Positions 8,931 to 18,023 of a stretch of DNA of 64,000 bases are shown here, piece after piece. Source of the DNA: Ignavibacteriales bacterium (GTDB lineage: Bacteria; Bacteroidota; Ignavibacteria; Ignavibacteriales; Melioribacteraceae); assembly GCA_020635275.1 (NCBI GenBank), contig JACKAA010000004.1:248001-312000 (forward strand), in the 5' to 3' direction. The translations under genes and the position numbers were made by a program. The notes under the pieces are model-generated. The model was not told where the DNA came from. It did not search any database and saw only the letters and a program-made list of their open reading frames with translations. Each line of letters begins with the position of its first letter. Positions within the stretch are counted from its first letter, which is position 1.

Positions 8931-11900
8931 ATGTATAGTAAGTCTAAGATCAATCTGCCTTTTTTATTTATTTGTTTTTTCATTTCGTTTGCATTATTGG
9001 CTCAAAAACATAATCTTAAATTTAAAACTGTAAGACAGTCAGATGGATTAATAAATAATTCAGTTATATCATTATTGCAAGATTCTTATGGATTTGTATG
9101 GATAGGTACTCATCAAGGACTACAAAGATACGATGGGACAAATTTTAAAAACTTTGATTATAATGAAGGAGATACAATAGGATTAGGAAGTAACTATATA
9201 TCAGTTTTATTAGAAGATAAAACTGGTAATATCTGGATTGGAACAGCTAATGGTTTGAATAGATATTTAAGAGAAACTGAAACTATTGAAAGGATTAATC
9301 TTAATATAAAAGAAGAACAAAATTCTATTTGGATTTGGGATATTTTACAAGATAAATTAGATGATGATATATTATATTTATCAATTCACGGAACTGGATT
9401 AGTTAAATTTAATAATAAAAACTTTTCTATTAAAACATATATTATTAGTGAAGACAAAAGCAGCAACTTCTCTTACTATCTTCTTCAACATCCCCAAAAA
9501 GATAATATAATTTATTTGGGATCTTCGGAACTAAAAATATTTGATACAGGAACAAATGAGTTTAATACAAAAATTAAATTAAAACAAAATAGTTCTCCTC
9601 CCAACAATTTGATTAACGATATAGCTGTTGATCCTGCAAACTCTGATATTCTATGGTTAGCTACAGGCGATCTTTGGGCACAAGGAAATCTAGGTGGTTT
9701 ATTTCGTTACGATGCAAGAAAAGGTACCGCCAAACAATTCAAATCTGAAAACTTCACAGAGATTCATATCTTGAAACTTTTATTTCAAGATAAAGATAAT
9801 TTATGGATTGGAACTCGAGGGAATGCTGCAGCACTTTATAATAAAGAAGAAAATAAATTTTATAATTATGTAAAAGATGACAACGAAGATTCATTCGGTA
9901 TTAGAACTGCAGTTAGAAGTATAATGATGGATAACTCTAGTTCAATTTGGTTTGGGGGATGGGAAGAAAATTTAACTATCTACAAATCAACATCATCAAA
10001 GTTTTTGCATTTTGAAAATGAGTCACATGATATAAATGGTCTTAGTGATAACAATGTCAGTTGCTTTACAGAAGATGAAGATGGAAATATTTGGTTAGGA
10101 ACTGAAAATGGAGGGATAAACAAATTTAATGTAAATACTAAATTATTCACTCATTTTTTCCCAGAATTAGCAAATAATAACCAAGACAACTCAAATTGGA
10201 TAACAGCTTTATATTATGATTCGAGAAAAAATTTGTGGATTGGAACATTTGGAAAGGGATTGTATAGGTATGACCCTAAATTAAAAACAAAAATACATTA
10301 TCCAATTGGACTTAAAGAAAATGAGGTCAGCAAAAAAAGAATTACTGCAATTAAAGAATTAAGAGATGGATCAATATTATTTTCTACATATGGTGGCGGG
10401 CTTAATATTTATCATTATGGAACAAATAAATTTGAACATTATTTAAATGATCCTCGAGATTCTACTTCACTTCCTGACAATTTTATCTGGACGGTTTTTG
10501 AGGGCAAAGATGGACTCATTTATTTTGCTGGAAATAATACTAAGGGAATAATAAGATTCAATCCAAATGATAAAATATTTAAAAGATTAGATTTTCCAAC
10601 AGCAACTTTCACCGATGTACTAGAAAGTTCAAATGGTTTATTTTATGTTAATGACATTTCTTCAGGATTAAATTCTGTTTTCATTGGGGATACTATAAAA
10701 GTTGAACTAGTTAAAACTTTAGACGGGAAACCAATCAAAAATGTTGAGAAGATTCTTGAAGATTCAAATGGAAACTTATGGCTTAGTACTTCAAACGGCA
10801 TTTTAAAATATAATATTAAAAACAAATCTGTCAAGCGGTTTGGAGTTTCAGAAGGTTTACAAGGATTTGAGTTTAATCGCCTTTCTGGATATAAAAGTAT
10901 TAATGGTAAAATGTATTTTGGTGGCGAAAATGGATTTAATGTATTTTCACCTCAGGAAATTAGAGAGAGTCAATTTCATCCAAACATTGTATTTACCGAT
11001 TTTAAATTATTTGATAAAAGTGTAACAATTGGTAAAACATCTGTGTTGAAAAAAAGTCTATTAGTTTCTGAAAAAATAGATTTAGAGTATAATCAAAATG
11101 ATTTTGCAATTACATACTCTGCATTAGATTTTAATAATCCTACTAAAATATTATATAAATATAAATTGGAAAATCATAGTTTAAATTGGTCGAATCCTTC
11201 CAATAATAAAACAGCAAACTTTACAAATTTAGATCCAGGTAAATTTGTATTTAAAGTTCTAGCAACAAACAGTGACGGTGTTTGGCTTAAAAAGCCTAAA
11301 ACTTTGACTATAATTATACATCCGCCAATTTGGGAAACTACTACAGCATATATTTTATATGGACTGCTATTTATTGGTGGAATATTTATTGTTGATCGAG
11401 TACAAAGAAAAAGATTAATTGCAAAAGAAAGAATTTCTGCGCAGATAAAAGAAGCAGAATTTAGAGCCCAAATAGCGGAAAAAGAAAATCTTAGAAAATC
11501 AAAAGAGTTAGAAGAAGCACGTCAGTTACAACTTTCAATGTTGCCAAAAGAATTACCTCAATTACCTCATATTGATATTGCAGTTTATATGAAAACTGCA
11601 ACTGAAGTAGGAGGTGATTATTATGATTATCATATTCATATGGATGGCACTTTAACAGTAATTATGGGCGATGCGACAGGACATGGAATGCAATCAGGAA
11701 TGATGGTATCAATACTTAAATCACTATTTATGTCGGATAAACAAAATAAAGATATCCAACCATTTTTTGCAAATACAAATAATGCATTAAAGGATATGAA
11801 TTTAGGAAGATTAATGATGGCATTATCTTGCGTTCAAATTAATAATAACATTATGAAAACTGCAATTGCTGGAATGCCTCCAATATTATATTATAATAAT

Positions 11901-12212
11901 CGAACCGGTTCAGTCGAGGAAATGAATATTAATAGTATGCCGCTTGGTGCTATGAGAACATCTAAATATAATATTATTGAAAGACAATTAAGTTCTGGTG
12001 ATACAATATTAATGATGAGTGATGGATTTGCAGAACTTAAAAATAATAATGATGAAATGATTGGATATCAAAAGACTAGGAACATTTTTGAGAATGCAGT
12101 AAAAAAATCCCCAGAGGAAATAGTAGATTATTTTAAAGATTATCAATTAAGCTGGACTAATGGCAAAGACCCCGATGATGATGTAACATTTGTAGTAATA
12201 AAAATTAAATAA
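8931..12212 (+). CDS. Propeller-Y_Y_Y-TM-SpoIIE receptor phosphatase
   Basis: The product has 1093 residues from the chosen start. An in-frame ATG at 8925 lies only two bases from the AAAGGA site (8917-8922), whereas ATG 8931 is 8 bases away, so 8931 is preferred. An N-terminal signal peptide (hydrophobic FLFICFFISFALLAQ) precedes an uninterrupted propeller with many IWIGT / IWLGT blades, a Y_Y_Y domain ending HPPIW, one TM helix (TAYILYGLLFIGGIFIV), a coiled coil and a SpoIIE phosphatase. The phosphatase is the most diverged of the five (GGDYYDYH, GHGMQSG rather than GHGMKAG, a shortened MSDKQ segment), but its metal-binding acids are kept. It lacks the insert found in the first two receptors. 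It lies 25 bases after the soluble phosphatase gene on the same strand. Confidence 0.94.
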   Translation: MYSKSKINLPFLFICFFISFALLAQKHNLKFKTVRQSDGLINNSVISLLQDSYGFVWIGTHQGLQRYDGTNFKNFDYNEGDTIGLGSNYISVLLEDKTGNIWIGTANGLNRYLRETETIERINLNIKEEQNSIWIWDILQDKLDDDILYLSIHGTGLVKFNNKNFSIKTYIISEDKSSNFSYYLLQHPQKDNIIYLGSSELKIFDTGTNEFNTKIKLKQNSSPPNNLINDIAVDPANSDILWLATGDLWAQGNLGGLFRYDARKGTAKQFKSENFTEIHILKLLFQDKDNLWIGTRGNAAALYNKEENKFYNYVKDDNEDSFGIRTAVRSIMMDNSSSIWFGGWEENLTIYKSTSSKFLHFENESHDINGLSDNNVSCFTEDEDGNIWLGTENGGINKFNVNTKLFTHFFPELANNNQDNSNWITALYYDSRKNLWIGTFGKGLYRYDPKLKTKIHYPIGLKENEVSKKRITAIKELRDGSILFSTYGGGLNIYHYGTNKFEHYLNDPRDSTSLPDNFIWTVFEGKDGLIYFAGNNTKGIIRFNPNDKIFKRLDFPTATFTDVLESSNGLFYVNDISSGLNSVFIGDTIKVELVKTLDGKPIKNVEKILEDSNGNLWLSTSNGILKYNIKNKSVKRFGVSEGLQGFEFNRLSGYKSINGKMYFGGENGFNVFSPQEIRESQFHPNIVFTDFKLFDKSVTIGKTSVLKKSLLVSEKIDLEYNQNDFAITYSALDFNNPTKILYKYKLENHSLNWSNPSNNKTANFTNLDPGKFVFKVLATNSDGVWLKKPKTLTIIIHPPIWETTTAYILYGLLFIGGIFIVDRVQRKRLIAKERISAQIKEAEFRAQIAEKENLRKSKELEEARQLQLSMLPKELPQLPHIDIAVYMKTATEVGGDYYDYHIHMDGTLTVIMGDATGHGMQSGMMVSILKSLFMSDKQNKDIQPFFANTNNALKDMNLGRLMMALSCVQINNNIMKTAIAGMPPILYYNNRTGSVEEMNINSMPLGAMRTSKYNIIERQLSSGDTILMMSDGFAELKNNNDEMIGYQKTRNIFENAVKKSPEEIVDYFKDYQLSWTNGKDPDDDVTFVVIKIK

Positions 12213-12227
12213 CTAAATAGGAAAAAA

Positions 12228-15200
12228 TTGAAAAATAAATTAATATTCCTGGCATTATTATTAATATCCTATCAAATTATTGGTCAGCCAATAAAAAATA
12301 AGTTCATACATTTTACAGAAAAAGATGGTATTTCTTCTAATGAAGTGAATAGTATTATTCAAGACCATCTCGGTTATATTTGGATTGGTACATCAAATGG
12401 AGTTACAAAATATGATGGATACGAGTTTGTAAATTTTACTATTGTCCCGAATGACACGAATTTTTTACAGCTGCCACTGATTTCTTCATTATATGAAGAT
12501 TCAAAAGGAAATATTTGGATAGGTTCTGTAGATGGTGTAACCAAATATGATAGAGATAATGAATCTTTTAAGTTATTTAGTCTAAGCCCATTTGGTCTAA
12601 AGCAAGAGCGTACACTTCTTGTGACCTCAATGCAGGAAACCCTTGAAGGTAACATACTTTGCTCAGTAAGGGATTTTTATTGGAACGATTTAAAAAATGC
12701 ATTATATCTCATTGATACAAAAAACAATCTAATAGAAGAAAACAGTATTTCTAACATGGATTCCACGGATACTATTTTTGATATTAAATTCGCCGGACAT
12801 AATCAGTTTTTTATAGCAGGATGGAAAGGATTTGCCAAATATGATTTAAATAAAAATGTTTTAAATTGGTATCCTTTTAAAAAGCATATACCTGTTATTT
12901 CACTTTTGAAAAATGATAATGATAAATTATGGCTCGGTACTTGGGGGAATGGACTTATAGAATATAATCTAAATGATAGTACATACGCAGATTTCGCGTC
13001 TGTTAATTCATTAAATTCTGATAGCCCTCTTGGCATTATGAAAATGGTCTATGATCAAAAAAAGAATCTATTATTAGCTACTAATAAAGGACTAATCCAT
13101 TTTAATACTTTAACAAATAATATATCTATTTCAGAAATTGACACTAAAAATCCTTCTGCACTTCACTCTATCAACTTAAATGATATATATATTGATAATT
13201 CAGGTTCAATTTGGATAGCAACTAACGGTGCTGGTGTTAGTAAATACGATATATTAAAGAATAATTTTAGAGCCTATATTTCAAAAGTTGATGATAAAAA
13301 CAGTATTCCGCCTGGATGGGTCAGTGCCATATTCGAATTTAAAGAGAATGAACTCTGGCTTAAAAGTAATAGAGGAACACTTATAAAATTTAATCCGCAA
13401 ACCGAAATATTCAAAAGGGAAACCATCCCCAACAATTTTGAAATATTTGAAATTTTAAAAACTTCAACTGGAAAAATACTTTTGGTAGGTGGTGGAGCAG
13501 TCTATAAACTTGATCCTCAAAAATGGATATTTGAAAGATTATTGTTACCTGAAGAATTAAATAACAATGTAATATTGAGTGCATTAGAGGTAAATTCTAA
13601 TACTATTTGGTTTGGAAGCAGTAACGGATTATATATTTATGATCAGAAGAATAGCGCTACAACAAAAATAGATTTCAAAACATTAGGTATTGGTGATAGT
13701 TATACAAACCAAATTGATATTTTAATTAAAGATAAGAATGGAAATATTTGGATGGGTTCAGCCGATGGATTATTGAAATATGATATTAATAAAAAATTGT
13801 ATTCAAGAATTGGTTTTTCAAGTGATCAATCAAAATCATTGACAACGCAAGATATAAATTCAATATATGTTGATGAAGATAATAATTTATGGATAGGAAC
13901 ATGGCTTGGAGGTTTGAATAAGTATGATCAAAATTCAGGAACATTTGAACATTTTACACAAACTGATGGACTCCCATCCCATTCTGTTCAAGGAATTCTA
14001 GGAGATGAAGAGAATGGTTATTTATGGTTAAGTACCTTTAATGGAATTTCCAGGTTTAATATAAATGAAAAATCATTTAGTAATTTTGGTATTGATGATG
14101 GAATTCATGCGAATCAATTTGCTGATGGTGCGGCATTAAAAACATCTAAAGGACAACTAATTTTTGGTGGTTCAAACGGTATGACTGTTTTTAATCCCAA
14201 AGATATCCAGAATAATCTTATCCCTCCCAAAATTACAATTACAGACTTTAAACTTTTTAGTAAATCAATTTTACCTGGTACAAATTCTTTGCTTAAGAAA
14301 CCGATATATGAAATTAAAAACTTAACATTAAATCATGACGAAAATGACATTCAGTTTGATTATTTTGCCGTTCACTACGTTGATCCACAAAAGAATCAAT
14401 ATGCGTATAAACTTGAAAATTATGAGGATGAATGGAGGTATGTAGGTAACCAAAGAAGTGCAATATATCCTAATCTGCCACCTGGAGAGTATGTATTTCA
14501 TTTAAAAGCTTCAAACAATAATGATGTTTGGAATGAAGAAGGAGTTTCATTAAATATTAAAATTCTTCCACCTTGGTGGAAAACAATTTGGGCTTACATT
14601 CTTTACTTCTTATTATTCTTATTTGGTGTCTATATTATCGATAGAGTGCAGAGAAAAAGACTTTTACTTAAAGAAAGAACTGCTTCTGCTATGAAAGAAG
14701 CGGAATTAAGAGCAGTTGCGGCTGAAGCACAATCCAGAGTTATACAAGCTGAAAATGATAGAAAATCAAAAGAGTTGGAAGAAGCCAGACAATTGCAATT
14801 ATCAATGCTGCCTAAGGACTTACCGCAAATTCCGAATCTTGACATAGCGGTTTATATGAAAACAGCAACCGAAGTAGGCGGAGATTATTATGATTTTCAT
14901 GTTGCAATTGATGGAACATTGACTGTCGTGGTTGGTGATGCAACGGGTCATGGTATGAAAGCTGGAACAATGGTAACAACAGCAAAAACATTGTTTAACA
15001 GCTATGCAAAAAATCCGGATATTCTTTTAACTTTTAGTGAAATGACAAATTGTATTAAACAAATGAAGATGGATCATTTATCAATGTGCATGACAATGTT
15101 AAAAATAAAAGAAAATAAAATTTATATGTCTTCAGCAGGAATGCCGCCATTATATATTTACAGGCACAAAAATAATGAATTGGAAGAATTTGAAATGAAA

Positions 15201-15479
15201 GGTATGCCTTTAGGAACTTTTATTAATTTTCCATATAAAGTGAATGAAACAAATTTTGAAAAAGGTGATGCTTTAATTCTTTTAAGTGATGGATTGCCAG
15301 AATTAATAAGTCAAGAAAATGAAATTTTCGGTTATGATCGAATTGATAAAATTCTTAAGGAAGTAGGAAATTTGTCCTCTGAGAATATTTTAGATGTACT
15401 TAAAAAATCCAGCTTCGAATGGCTTAACGGTAATGATCAAGATGATGATATTACATTTATAGCAATTAAAAATAATTAA
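12228..15479 (+). CDS. Propeller-Y_Y_Y-TM-SpoIIE receptor phosphatase
   Basis: The product has 1083 residues. The start is a TTG preceded by AGGA at 12218-12221; it gives a proper signal peptide (MKNKLIFLALLLISYQIIGQ). The propeller has repeated IWIGTSNG, IWIGSVDG, LWLGTWGNG and IWMGSADG blades. Y_Y_Y follows (NDIQFDYFAVHY to PPWW), then one TM helix, a coiled coil and SpoIIE with GGDYYD, GDATGHG, LSDG and DQDDD. The tail ends DDITFIAIKNN rather than the DDVTFVVIKVK-type ending of its paralogues. The STAS gene follows after 27 bases, so this is probably the penultimate gene of the operon. Confidence 0.94.
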   Translation: MKNKLIFLALLLISYQIIGQPIKNKFIHFTEKDGISSNEVNSIIQDHLGYIWIGTSNGVTKYDGYEFVNFTIVPNDTNFLQLPLISSLYEDSKGNIWIGSVDGVTKYDRDNESFKLFSLSPFGLKQERTLLVTSMQETLEGNILCSVRDFYWNDLKNALYLIDTKNNLIEENSISNMDSTDTIFDIKFAGHNQFFIAGWKGFAKYDLNKNVLNWYPFKKHIPVISLLKNDNDKLWLGTWGNGLIEYNLNDSTYADFASVNSLNSDSPLGIMKMVYDQKKNLLLATNKGLIHFNTLTNNISISEIDTKNPSALHSINLNDIYIDNSGSIWIATNGAGVSKYDILKNNFRAYISKVDDKNSIPPGWVSAIFEFKENELWLKSNRGTLIKFNPQTEIFKRETIPNNFEIFEILKTSTGKILLVGGGAVYKLDPQKWIFERLLLPEELNNNVILSALEVNSNTIWFGSSNGLYIYDQKNSATTKIDFKTLGIGDSYTNQIDILIKDKNGNIWMGSADGLLKYDINKKLYSRIGFSSDQSKSLTTQDINSIYVDEDNNLWIGTWLGGLNKYDQNSGTFEHFTQTDGLPSHSVQGILGDEENGYLWLSTFNGISRFNINEKSFSNFGIDDGIHANQFADGAALKTSKGQLIFGGSNGMTVFNPKDIQNNLIPPKITITDFKLFSKSILPGTNSLLKKPIYEIKNLTLNHDENDIQFDYFAVHYVDPQKNQYAYKLENYEDEWRYVGNQRSAIYPNLPPGEYVFHLKASNNNDVWNEEGVSLNIKILPPWWKTIWAYILYFLLFLFGVYIIDRVQRKRLLLKERTASAMKEAELRAVAAEAQSRVIQAENDRKSKELEEARQLQLSMLPKDLPQIPNLDIAVYMKTATEVGGDYYDFHVAIDGTLTVVVGDATGHGMKAGTMVTTAKTLFNSYAKNPDILLTFSEMTNCIKQMKMDHLSMCMTMLKIKENKIYMSSAGMPPLYIYRHKNNELEEFEMKGMPLGTFINFPYKVNETNFEKGDALILLSDGLPELISQENEIFGYDRIDKILKEVGNLSSENILDVLKKSSFEWLNGNDQDDDITFIAIKNN

Positions 15480-15506
15480 ATATTTTTAACCAATAAGGAG
15501 GTTATT

Positions 15507-15845
15507 ATGAAATTTAATACTAGTGAAGTTTATAATGCAGCTGTTATCTCATTTAAAGGCAAATTAAGAGGTGGACCTGATGCACAAAAATTCCAAGATC
15601 AAATTGCAAGTTTTATTGACCAAGGGAAGAAAAATATTATTGTTAATATGAGTGATGTTAGTTTTGTTGATAGTTCTGGAATCGGAAACATTGTAAGAGC
15701 TTTTTCTACTGTAAAAGATGCTGGCGGAAGTTTAAAATTAGCCGGAGTTACAGATAAAATTGATGGATTACTTTCAATAACTAAGTTAAATAGTGTTTTT
15801 CAACAATTCTCAAGTATTGATGAAGCTGCAAAAAGTTTTAAGTAA
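15507..15845 (+). CDS. STAS-domain anti-sigma factor antagonist
   Basis: This is a single 112-residue STAS domain of the SpoIIAA/RsbV type. The phosphorylation loop reads SFVDSSGIGN; by alignment with SpoIIAA the second serine of DSSG (Ser57) is the regulated residue. A strong AAGGAGG site (15495-15501) sits 5 bases before the ATG. That suggests higher translation than the receptors upstream, as a shared substrate would need. The family is inactivated by an anti-sigma kinase and reactivated by a SpoIIE/PP2C phosphatase, five of which are encoded directly upstream. No RsbW-like kinase or sigma factor is in the window, so the downstream partner is unknown. Confidence 0.93.
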   Translation: MKFNTSEVYNAAVISFKGKLRGGPDAQKFQDQIASFIDQGKKNIIVNMSDVSFVDSSGIGNIVRAFSTVKDAGGSLKLAGVTDKIDGLLSITKLNSVFQQFSSIDEAAKSFK

Positions 15846-15993
15846 AATTAGAACTTTTTGTAAAAAACATTAATAGATTAAATAATAATTACTTTAAATA
15901 AAGGATAATTAAAATAATGTAATATACACATTCAATTTTAGTTTATAATTAGTAAAATGCATACTCAAAAATTTCATAGGTTAAAATCAGTTT

Positions 15994-16023
15994 GAATTGA
16001 CTTGCCCCCAAAAAGTGCTCCAC
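15994..16023 (+). repeat. IS3-family-like left end
   Basis: The block TGCCCCCAAAAAGTGCTCCA (16003-16022) resembles the terminal inverted repeats of IS3-family elements (CCCC-AAAAAGT core). It lies 33 bases before a degenerate orfA with its own AAAGGAG site, the normal layout of an IS3 left end. No matching right end was found at the other side of the fragment. Confidence 0.5.
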
Positions 16024-16055
16024 ATTATTAACTTTGTAATAAAGGAGAAAAACTT

Positions 16056-16162
16056 ATGGGAAAAGTAAGATTCATACCTGAACAAAAATAAGAAAGTTGA
16101 GAGAAGCAGAAGTGTTGCATTCACAAGGAGCGACAATAAGTTAGATTTGCAAGTAATTGGAG
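16056..16162 (+). pseudogene. IS3-family transposase OrfA remnant
   Basis: ATG 16056 follows AAAGGAG and reads MGKVRFIPEQK, then stops. Shifting frame at 16088 continues with IRKLREAEVLHSQGATIS, then ICK and LEV across in-frame TAG (16142) and TAA (16154). This is the N-terminal helix-turn-helix part of IS3-type OrfA (EEQ-I--LREAEV--SQGATI-EIC-QL). One frameshift and two nonsense codons make it inactive. It breaks off at about residue 40 and runs in frame into unrelated sequence. Confidence 0.72.
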
Positions 16163-16315
16163 GTTCGTGAAATTGAAAACAATCCAGGAAATTGGAATAC
16201 TAGAGTGACATTAGAAAAAGTATCAGATGAAGAGTTTAAAGAAAGTTTTGATATTGCTACGGATGGAATAAATTTTAAAAATTATTTATCAAATCATTGG
16301 TATAAAGTAAAATAA
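16157..16315 (+). pseudogene. C-terminal fragment of an unrecognised protein
   Basis: This is an open stretch of about 50 codons with no credible start of its own. It reads NNPGNWNTRVTLEKVSDEE, then ends NHWYKVK at TAA 16313. It joins the OrfA remnant in frame, which suggests a deletion or recombination fused the IS fragment to the tail of a former gene. The source family is not recognised. Confidence 0.4.
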
Positions 16316-16388
16316 AAATATAAATATTGTGAGAATATTTGAAAATAAAAAAGCGGAGTTAATAAAAATCATTTTGTGGGGAAATTAT

Positions 16389-16837
16389 ATGAAGCTTAAA
16401 TATTTTGTAACTATTTTCATTATCGTTCACACAATAACAGCAGCTAAATTACTTTATAATAATGAAGATATTCCGGATACATTAACAAAGGAATTTAATA
16501 AGAAAGTTAACACTTGGCTTGAAGCATATAATAGCGGTAATGCAAATAATCTAATTCCACTTTATACCGAAAATGCTGAATATATCTCTGGACATGTAAA
16601 AGGTCTTGTTGCACAAGGAAGAGATAATGTTATTAAAAATTTTCAAAATGGTATCAGTTCAGGCGGTCACATAGATAAAATTGAGATTTTATCAATTAAA
16701 TATTCTTGTGATCTTGCAGTATTAATATGTTTGAATGAAGTGACTAATAAAAGACAAAAAGCAATTGGCAGAAACATGCTGGTATTGAGAAAATAAATGA
16801 TAATTGGCTGATTGAATCACACATGACAGTTGTATAG
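16389..16837 (+). pseudogene. Secreted NTF2/DUF4440-like protein, frameshifted near the 3' end
   Basis: ATG 16389 follows a GGGGA site and opens a signal peptide (MKLKYFVTIFIIVHTITAA). An NTF2-like domain follows: WLEAYNSGNANNLIPLYTEN, then a GRDNVIKNF strand. The frame stops at 16796 after NMLVLRK. In the next frame the sequence goes on INDNWLIESHMTVV to TAG 16835-16837, exactly the usual end of a DUF4440-type domain. A single-base indel near 16785-16796 therefore removes about 14 residues. It could be a recent inactivation, a tolerated truncation or a sequencing error. A GTG start at 16329 is also in frame but would put 20 residues before the signal peptide, so it is not preferred. Confidence 0.6.
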
Positions 16838-16974
16838 AATATTTAATGATGATGAAACATTTAGTACAATAAATAAATGTGCAGAACAGGATTATATTAT
16901 TGTGAAGCATAGAAATCATTTGTATGTTATGAGTAATTCAACTATTCATTTATTCAACAATTAATATTATTAGA

Positions 16975-17256
16975 ATGAAAAAATATTTTAAGCTTTATAA
17001 CATTATTTTTTATTTGCAATCTTTAATTTTATTCTTTTTACTTGGCACCTCATTGTCTGCCTATGCAGGTGCAGGTAAAGATCAAGGTTTAGCAGCAAGT
17101 TCTATTGTATTGGGTTATGGATTTATAACAGCTATTTTTGCTGTAATTTCTTCTGTTTTTATTGTAAAGTTTGGAAAAGAAAAAGTAATTATGCGACTGA
17201 ATATATTTTTCATATTATCCATTATCATTATTTTTGTACTATTGTTATATAGATAA
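16975..17256 (+). CDS. Small three-TM membrane protein, unknown function
   Basis: The product has 93 residues with three hydrophobic segments: about 10-32, 43-64 with GYGFITAIFAVISSVFIV, and 73-91. A KFGKEK loop lies between the last two. The small-residue-rich AYAGAGKDQGLAASS linker follows the first helix. No family is recognised. It is convergent with the next gene, with an AT-rich palindrome between them. Confidence 0.6.
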   Translation: MKKYFKLYNIIFYLQSLILFFLLGTSLSAYAGAGKDQGLAASSIVLGYGFITAIFAVISSVFIVKFGKEKVIMRLNIFFILSIIIIFVLLLYR

Positions 17257-17276
17257 CTTTTTTTTGAATAAAAATT

Positions 17277-17297
17277 TTTATTTATTCAATAAATAAA
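17277..17297. terminator. AT-rich palindrome between convergent genes
   Basis: TTTATTTAT and ATAAATAAA form a 9-bp inverted repeat with a 3-base loop between two converging genes. The stem is AT-only and weak, so a role as bidirectional terminator is tentative. Confidence 0.3.
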
Positions 17298-17331
17298 ATT
17301 CCTCAATACAATTTTAAAGCACAATAGACAT

Positions 17332-17598
17332 CTAAACTATTTTCAAGTCTCCTAATAAGCTGCCATCATTTTGGCGGGATTTTACACTAAATTTAACCAT
17401 AACAATTTCTGACTTTTCTAAATCTTCAATTTGAAATTGATTTTCTTGTATTTCATTTGGACTATCACAAGAAATTAACTTAACTTTTTCATTATTCAAA
17501 TAATCAAAATAGTTATTTCGACTCCTTTGTGTAACTGTAATTTCAAAAGTACAATCATCAATAATTTTTTTTACATTTCCATAAATCAAATCGCCCAA
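17332..17598 (-). CDS. Small hypothetical protein, possibly OB/SNase-like fold
   Basis: The product has 88 residues. AAAGGAG lies 8 bases ahead of the ATG, so it is probably real. The order of strands (GNVKKIIDDCTFEITV, then EKVKLISCDSPN) is reminiscent of the start of a staphylococcal-nuclease-like domain (G-V--V-DGDTF-V ... V-L-G-D-PE). The nuclease catalytic residues are not evident, and the C-terminus ends SLLGDLKIV. The function is not known. Confidence 0.5.
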   Translation of the reverse strand: MGDLIYGNVKKIIDDCTFEITVTQRSRNNYFDYLNNEKVKLISCDSPNEIQENQFQIEDLEKSEIVMVKFSVKSRQNDGSLLGDLKIV

Positions 17599-18023
17599 TT
17601 AAATCTCCTTTCATTTATAAAACTATCGATCTTATTAATCTTTAATTTAACAACATTAAGATCTTTTGATGTTGATTAGCAATTCCCGTTAGACTATATA
17701 CTGCTTATGATTGATTAATTAGATATAAAGTCTTATATTGAAATTTAATATACTCTTTCAAAATTGATTCAAATGTTCTATTACGATTAAAACGAAAAAA
17801 ATGTGGGAAGGGTAAAATTTACATCAAAACAAATTATAAATAAACTATGATAAGCAGAAGTCTTACATAGGACTGTTAAATCCAATGATTGCTACTTTTA
17901 TTGTGTCATCAAGACCAGTAAATGCATTAACTATTCGTTGAGATCAAAATAATCAAGAATAATATAAATTAGATAAAATTAAAAATTGTTTAATTATATC
18001 ATTAGATGTGAAAGTCATTTTGT
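17599..18023. other. Intergenic stretch without a recognisable gene
   Basis: This is 425 bases of AT-rich sequence between divergent genes. Both promoters should lie here, but no convincing boxes could be picked. A 6-bp inverted pair CAACAT/ATGTTG lies near 17650. No RNA gene is seen. Confidence 0.4.

Noticed and set aside
16329..16388. GTG start for the NTF2-like gene
   Set aside because: It would place 20 charged residues before an obvious signal peptide; ATG 16389 has its own GGGGA site.
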